Shown here: piece by piece, positions 59,817 through 64,000 of the stretch
Position numbering within the stretch: the stretch's first letter is position 1
Layout: each line of letters begins with the position of its first letter
NCBI GenBank assembly: GCA_017559825.1
Contig: JAFYQR010000223.1
Span: 1 to 64,000 of the forward strand
Direction: 5' to 3'
DNA: 64,000 bases
Source of the DNA: Thermoguttaceae bacterium
GTDB taxonomy: Bacteria > Planctomycetota > Planctomycetia > Pirellulales > Thermoguttaceae
Position numbers and translations under genes: made by a program
Notes under the pieces: generated by a model
Databases searched by the model: none
What the model was told of the DNA's origin: nothing
Seen by the model: the letters and a program-made list of their open reading frames with translations, nothing else

Positions 59817-61016
59817 TCACATCGAGCGGCGGATCCGTTCGAGGTTCCACTCGAGCTTTTCTTTTTGCGTCATCTTCGAGAAGTCCGGAAGCGGTTCGAA
59901 CGTTTTCGGCCCCTCGGTTTTGTCGAAGTAGGAGCGACGCGGTTTTTGCGCCGGTTCGGCTTTTTTCGGCGCGTCGGTTTTCTTCGCGTCGTAACTGGTC
60001 GCCGTTTCGGTCGTTTGGAGGTCGTCCTCGAGGGAGCGTTTCGGGCGAATCCCCAACTTTTGCAGGTCGCCGTGATACGCTTTCGTCGCTTCGACCGGGC
60101 CGATTTGCCCGTCGGCGATAGCGCGCAGGTACTCGATGAAGGTCAGTTGGTGTTCGGCGTTGTTGATTTTTCGCCCGTACAGCGCGACGCGAGCGCCGTA
60201 TTTTTTCGCGTCGTGGAGCATTTGGAACGCGTCGAGCGTAGTTCCGGCGCTTCCGCCGAGAATCCCGACGACGATTTCGGAGTCGTAACGGACGAGGGCT
60301 TCCATCGCTTTCGGCCCGTAATACGGAATCTTCAGGAAGACCGGACGCCCGGCGCTCGCGACGCCCGCCAACGCGCGGACGATATGATCCGACACGAACT
60401 TCGGCACGTCTTCGATCGGATTCGTCGGCGCGTTCGGACTGAAAACTTCGAGGAAGTGTCGGAACCCCTTCTTTTCGGCTTCGAGTCGGAACTCGTTGTA
60501 CGCGAGGAGCGACTTATAATCGCGGTCGAGATCGTTGTTGAACGTAACGGAGTAGAGCCCGAGGTCGGCGCCCTTCTTCGCGGCGAGTTCGGCGGGCGAG
60601 CATTCGGCTTTGCCGCAAAGCGCGTGGTCGAGCGACGCGGTGCGGAACGGTCGGGACGGTTCGGAACCGTAAACGGCGCCGGCGCCGGCGAGCCAAATAT
60701 CGGTGGCGTCGTTGGCGCGAATCGCCGGAGTGATCGGCGAATTTTCGAAAAGGCCTTCGCGGAGCGTCAAAACTTCGCTCGTGCTGGAGCTCATAAGAAC
60801 AATGTCGACGAGCCCTTGCGCGATCACTTCGCGAATTTGAGCGCGGTATTCGTCGAGCGTTTTGAATTTCGCTTCGGCGCCGTGGCTCTCGGGACTCATC
60901 CCGGGCGCGGCGAGGCCGTAGGCCATGTCGGCGTCTTTGGCGTCGGCGAGAATGAAATCGTTGCAACTCCGGTCGGCGAGGATGCGCGCAAGTTTTCGAT
61001 CGAGCGATTTTTGCAT
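59817..61016 (-). CDS. Class I aldolase-fold protein of unknown specificity
   Basis: The product has 399 residues. A TIM-barrel aldolase layout is suggested by SCNDFILADAKDADMAYGLAAPG, LVDIVLMSSSTSEVL, RPVFLKIPYYGPKAM (Lys229 as Schiff-base candidate) and the phosphate-type loop GILGGSAGTTLDAF (251-264). Proteins like this look related to DeoC/FbaB aldolases, but the known subfamily motifs are not clear enough to name one. The C-terminal ~60 residues are a Lys/Pro-rich tail. Promoter 61172 is strong. It may be cotranscribed with the antiporter. Substrate unknown. Confidence 0.75.
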   Translation of the reverse strand: MQKSLDRKLARILADRSCNDFILADAKDADMAYGLAAPGMSPESHGAEAKFKTLDEYRAQIREVIAQGLVDIVLMSSSTSEVLTLREGLFENSPITPAIRANDATDIWLAGAGAVYGSEPSRPFRTASLDHALCGKAECSPAELAAKKGADLGLYSVTFNNDLDRDYKSLLAYNEFRLEAEKKGFRHFLEVFSPNAPTNPIEDVPKFVSDHIVRALAGVASAGRPVFLKIPYYGPKAMEALVRYDSEIVVGILGGSAGTTLDAFQMLHDAKKYGARVALYGRKINNAEHQLTFIEYLRAIADGQIGPVEATKAYHGDLQKLGIRPKRSLEDDLQTTETATSYDAKKTDAPKKAEPAQKPRRSYFDKTEGPKTFEPLPDFSKMTQKEKLEWNLERIRRSM

Positions 61017-61542
61017 AATGAAACCGTTGCTTTAGTATTAATGGCGAAATATCGGCGGTCGGCGAGAGCGGAACGGAACGTTCGGCTCGACTTCTCGTCG
61101 GAGCGTCGGCGCGTATTCGGCGAAGCGTTTGGCGGTCGCTCGTTTCTCGGCGCGAACGCTCGACGTTTTCCATTATAAAAAATCGCGGCCAAACGTCAAG
61201 AAGCGCGGCGTTCGGAGGCGGCTCGCTTCGCTTTTTTCGCGAAAATCGCTCCGATTTTAACGATTGCAACGGCGTTTCTCCGGCGCCGCGTTCGTTTTTT
61301 TTCCGAGAACCGCTCAAAAAATTTAATCTCTCGCCGCTTCGAACGTTCCTTTCGCCGAAAAGCGCCGTCGCGACGAAAACGTCCCGCTCGTTCCCCGCGC
61401 CTCGAAACGACGACGCTTCGACGTTCGTTTCCCCCGCTCGAACGACGTCGGATTCTTGCGAGGCGGCCCCGTCGCCCCCTAACGACGCCGCGCCGAAAAC
61501 GTCCGCCGCCGTCGAGTCGCGAAGAAAAACGCGAGCCGCCCC
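61017..61542. other. Intergenic region between the aldolase-like gene and tRNA-Arg
   Basis: No convincing gene. It carries the - strand promoter of the aldolase-like gene at its left and, just beyond it, the tRNA promoter. Confidence 0.35.
61172..61199 (-). promoter_or_regulatory. Promoter of the aldolase-like gene
   Basis: On the - strand: consensus-like TTGACG (61194-61199), 16 bp, TATAAT (61172-61177). Confidence 0.65.
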
Positions 61543-61570
61543 TTGACGAGCGCCGAAAATCGAGTAGAAT
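61543..61570 (+). promoter_or_regulatory. Promoter of tRNA-Arg
   Basis: TTGACG (61543-61548), 16 bp, TAGAAT (61565-61570), ~55 bp before the mature tRNA. Confidence 0.6.
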
Positions 61571-61625
61571 GAGAGGTAGTTTGGCGTTTAAAGACGCTTC
61601 GCCTCTTTTCGCGCCGTCTGTTTAA

Positions 61626-61699
61626 GTCTCCGTAGCTCAATCGGATAGAGCGTCGGCCTCCGAAGCCGAAGGTTGCTGGTTCGACTCCAGTCGGAGACG
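61626..61699 (+). tRNA. tRNA-Arg (anticodon CCG)
   Basis: A complete cloverleaf is seen: acceptor stem GTCTCCG (61626-61632) with CGGAGAC (61692-61698) plus discriminator G, D arm GCTC...GAGC, anticodon stem TCGGC/GCCGA around loop CTCCGAA with anticodon CCG, and T arm GCTGG-TTCGACT-CCAGT. The CCA end is not encoded. CGG codons are used moderately in this genome. Confidence 0.95.
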
Positions 61700-61704
61700 T
61701 TTTG

Positions 61705-61743
61705 CGCTAAGTTTTCGTTTTCGTCGGCTTAGCGTTTTTTTTT
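61705..61743 (+). terminator. Terminator of tRNA-Arg
   Basis: Perfect 7-bp stem CGCTAAG/CTTAGCG and nine T. Confidence 0.85.
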
Positions 61744-62128
61744 GCGCCGAACGTTTCATTCAAGAAAAAAACGCGCCGTTTTCCGCGGACGCCGCGGCGT
61801 TTGTTCTCTTCGCTTCATTTAGTTGAATCTTCATCGCGATTTCCTCCGCTTTCTTCGTTCGCGACATAACGCCGTCGCCCAAATCGCCGTCGGACGCTAA
61901 GTCGCGTTACCGACGCGCTTTCCCTCGTATCGTATTCCGCAACGCCGCGTCGCTAATTTCAAGCGGTCTCCGTTTTTTTCAAAATTTTCGAAAAATTTCG
62001 CGCGTTTTCGTTGTTTTGCGGAAGCGATCGCGTTATAATGACTCGCAACGGCGAACGTCGCGACGTTCGCCGTTCGTTATTTTCGCGTTTTTTTTAACCG
62101 CAACCTTTTCAACGACAAAGGACACGCC
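61744..62128 (+). other. Intergenic region upstream of the flavodoxin-like gene
   Basis: No gene was seen. The promoter of the next gene is at 62011 and its leader is about 83 nt long; the predicted leader has a palindromic GCGAACGT/ACGTTCGC pair (62052-62073). Confidence 0.35.
62011..62039 (+). promoter_or_regulatory. Promoter of the Tat-exported flavodoxin-like gene
   Basis: TTGTTT (62011-62016), 17 bp, TATAAT (62034-62039). Confidence 0.6.
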
Positions 62129-62827
62129 ATGCAACGTCAAACCGCTCGCCGTCAATTCCTCGCCGCCGGAGCCGTCGCCGTTTCGACCGCCGCGCTCGGA
62201 CTCGCCGCCTCGACCGCCTCCGCGCAAGACGCTCCCGCCGGCAAAATCAAAATTATCGCTATCAACGGCAGCCCGCGCCGCGATAAAACGACCGCCGAAG
62301 CGTTGACCAAAGCGCTCGAAGCGGCGAAAGCGGTCGCGCCGGATAAAATCGACGTCGAACTCGTCAATCTCGTCGACTACAACCTCTTCGCGTCCGAACG
62401 ACTCTTCGGCGCGGCGGCGGTCAAAGGGGGCGACGAGTACGCGAAACTGAACGAAAAACTCGCCGATCCGGCGGTTCGCGGCGTCGTCGTCGGAAGCCCG
62501 ACGCACAACGGAGCGCCGAGCGCGCTGATCGCGGCGCTCTTCGGGCAAATCGACCACTCCGTTCTGCAAGGCAAGATCGCCGGAGCGTTGGCGGTCGGCG
62601 GCGCGCGCAACGGCGGGCAAGAGCAAGTCGTCGACGGAATCAACACTTACCTCTTCCACGAAGGCGCGATTCTCCCGGGCCCGGGCGGCTCCGGTCGAAC
62701 CGGCGCCCTCCTTTGGAACCAAAAAGACACGGTCGCGCAAGACGAGTTCGGTCTGACGATGGCGCGCGGTTTGGGCCAACGCGTCGCAAAGTTGGCGCTC
62801 ATCGTCCCAGCCGACGCGCTGAAATAA
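62129..62827 (+). CDS. Tat-exported flavodoxin-fold NAD(P)H-dependent oxidoreductase
   Basis: The product has 232 residues. A twin-arginine signal TARRQFLAAG with a hydrophobic run ends near SAQ (residues 1-32). The mature part starts KIKIIAINGSPRRDKTTAEAL, the FMN-phosphate loop of NADPH-dependent FMN reductases/flavodoxin-like quinone reductases. VVGSPTHNGAPSALIAALFGQ and GALAVGGARNGGQEQVV are the further flavin and nicotinamide-side loops. Export through Tat suggests that the flavin is loaded before crossing the membrane. The start is preceded by AAAGGA. Electron partners are unknown. Confidence 0.85.
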   Translation: MQRQTARRQFLAAGAVAVSTAALGLAASTASAQDAPAGKIKIIAINGSPRRDKTTAEALTKALEAAKAVAPDKIDVELVNLVDYNLFASERLFGAAAVKGGDEYAKLNEKLADPAVRGVVVGSPTHNGAPSALIAALFGQIDHSVLQGKIAGALAVGGARNGGQEQVVDGINTYLFHEGAILPGPGGSGRTGALLWNQKDTVAQDEFGLTMARGLGQRVAKLALIVPADALK

Positions 62828-62844
62828 GCGCGATTTTTAAACGC

Positions 62845-62882
62845 CAAAAAAAACGCCGGTCGTTTTTAAGGCGATCGGCGTT
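62845..62882 (-). terminator. Hairpin with - strand T run after tig
   Basis: AACGCCG (62852-62858) pairs with CGGCGTT (62876-62882) and is followed on the - strand by eight T; a second line of termination for tig. Confidence 0.5.
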
Positions 62883-62910
62883 AAAGCGCGCTCTTTACGG
62901 CTACAAAAGC

Positions 62911-62950
62911 AAAAAACGCGCCGTCGAGGAATTTCGACGGCGCGTTTTCG
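62911..62950 (-). terminator. Terminator of tig
   Basis: A ~13-bp stem (AACGCGCCGTCGA with TCGACGGCGCGTT) has six T on the - strand side and TTTT on the other. Confidence 0.75.
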
Positions 62951-63014
62951 TTCGATTATTCAAGCCGCGCTTCGAGAAAACGCGGCTCGAACGTTTCGCT
63001 CTAAATCGCTAAAA

Positions 63015-64000
63015 TTAACGAGCTTGCGCTTCGTTGCGAGCGACTTCTTTGACTTCTTCTTCCGAAACTTCCGGAATTTCGTCTTGTTCGACGGTCGCGG
63101 CGGCGCGGTCGATCGCTTCTTCCGAAATCGTTTCCATTTCGAACGGGACTTCGGTGAACTCGGCCGCTTCTTGGATCAACGCGATGACTTTGCGTTCGAT
63201 GATTTGGTTGCGGAGAACGTCCATGTTGCCCGATTTTTCGATTTGAGCGCGAATGCGACGCGGGGATTCGCCCGATTGCGCGGCCATCAGCATGATTTCC
63301 AAATCGTAGTCGCGTTGTTCGTCGACAATGTTTTCGCTTTCAGCGATCTTTTCAAGGATGAAGTGTTCCTTCAACGCTTGAGCCGTCGTCGCGGCGCTGT
63401 TTTGACGCAGGAAGTTGATTTGGCGAACGATTTGCGCGTCTTCGAAACCGCTGCGTTGGAGTTCGTAAATCGCGCGTTGAAGCTCGCGATCCGATTGACG
63501 ACGGAGAAGCGCCGGCGGGAGCTCCCAGTTCGCGTCGACCGTCAGTTGCTCGGTGATTTGACGGCGAGCGCGTTGGCGTTGCTCGTGTTCGAGTTGGCGT
63601 TCGAGCGTTTCGAGAACGGCGTCGCGGAAGTCGCCCATGTTTTCGAAACCGCCGAGCGCGGCGAGGAATTCGTCGTCGATTTCCGGAAGTTCGAGCTTCT
63701 TGACTTCCTTGACTTCGAACTTCGCGGCGATTTCTTTACCGCGGAGGTTTTCGTCCGGAGCGTCGGCGGAAAGGGTCAGCGTCGTTTCGCGAACGTCGCC
63801 CGCTTTCGCGCCTTCCATCAACTTGTCGAAACCGGCGATCGAACCGTCGTGGAACGAAAGGGTCGGACGGATGCGGATCGTTTCGTTTTCGGCTTCCGAA
63901 ACGACTTTGCCGTCGTGTTCGAAGGTCAGCTTGACGACGACGTAGTCGCCGGCGGTCGCGGCTTCGTCGGTCGCGACGAGTTTGCCGTAGTTCGTTTGGA
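63015..64000 (-). CDS. tig: Trigger factor, C-terminal two-thirds (partial)
   Basis: The frame is open to the right edge, so the N-terminal ribosome-binding domain is missing. The first visible part (NYGKLVATDEAATAGDYVVVKLTFEHDG) leads into the FKBP-like domain (SFHDGSIAGFDKLMEGAKAGD), followed by the long helical C-terminal arms (ALGGFENMGDFRDAVLETLERQLEHEQ, LPPALLRRQSDRELQ). Trigger factor folds new chains at the exit tunnel next to uL23. About 327 residues are in the window. The C-terminus is acidic. Two - strand hairpin terminators follow. Confidence 0.93.
   Translation of the reverse strand, partial: QTNYGKLVATDEAATAGDYVVVKLTFEHDGKVVSEAENETIRIRPTLSFHDGSIAGFDKLMEGAKAGDVRETTLTLSADAPDENLRGKEIAAKFEVKEVKKLELPEIDDEFLAALGGFENMGDFRDAVLETLERQLEHEQRQRARRQITEQLTVDANWELPPALLRRQSDRELQRAIYELQRSGFEDAQIVRQINFLRQNSAATTAQALKEHFILEKIAESENIVDEQRDYDLEIMLMAAQSGESPRRIRAQIEKSGNMDVLRNQIIERKVIALIQEAAEFTEVPFEMETISEEAIDRAAATVEQDEIPEVSEEEVKEVARNEAQAR

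Noticed and set aside
59817-61016. Assignment of the aldolase-fold gene as deoC or fbaB
   Set aside because: The barrel and lysine candidate fit, but the specific motifs of either family are not clear, so no symbol was given.
61543-61743. Possible tmRNA or other large RNA around the tRNA gene
   Set aside because: The structure is a complete single tRNA-Arg with its own promoter and terminator; there is no tag reading frame.

Overview
The window looks like a chromosomal segment of a planctomycete (Planctomycetota, probably a Pirellulales- or Thermoguttaceae-like lineage). The reasons are an arginine-rich GC/TCG/ACG/GCG-biased coding style, secreted proteins of types I associate with planctomycetes, a bL17 with large insertions, a BMC-T shell protein, many twin-arginine-exported carbohydrate enzymes, and an incomplete S10-spc-alpha ribosomal cluster. 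No insertion sequence, prophage, CRISPR array or rRNA was seen. The lineage call is an inference from content, not from a phylogeny.

Layout. At 1-11.7 kb on the + strand (except two - strand genes) lie secreted proteins of unknown role, a Maf pyrophosphatase, a heptad-repeat coiled-coil protein, a DsbD-type thiol:disulfide reductant carrier, ThyX, and an exported protein whose C-terminal half resembles flagellar rod/hook proteins of the FlgG type. At 12-20.3 kb (- strand) are a giant GH106-type alpha-L-rhamnosidase, an unknown protein, a Tat-exported metallo-beta-lactamase-fold hydrolase and a small putative metallopeptidase. At 20.4-38.7 kb is the ribosomal S10-spc-alpha cluster on the - strand (rpsJ to rplQ with secY, adk, map and rpoA). 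It lacks rpmD and infA and is broken by at least three internal promoters. At 38.9-43 kb follow coaC, rpoZ, gmk, yicC, secG and tpiA, also on the - strand.

From 43 to 63 kb the region is more accessory. It holds a promoter-terminator pair with no convincing ORF (a candidate ~0.5 kb RNA), three more glycoside-hydrolase-like exported proteins, a RmlD-like reductase next to an orphan BMC-T shell protein and a nucleotidyltransferase, a thioredoxin with an Asn-rich N-terminus, a vitamin B12/metal-binding lipoprotein, a sodium:proton antiporter, an aldolase-fold protein, tRNA-Arg(CCG), a Tat-exported flavodoxin-like reductase, and the 3' part of tig running off the end.

Regulation is unusually legible. 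Nineteen candidate promoters with a -35 beginning TTG and a TATAAT-like -10 at 16 or 17 bp spacing could be placed in front of genes, together with many GC-rich hairpin/T-tract terminators. The rhamnosidase, the other polysaccharide-active enzymes, the antiporter and the BMC shell protein together suggest a polysaccharide- and deoxysugar-degrading heterotroph. The functional link between them is inference, because they are not in one operon.
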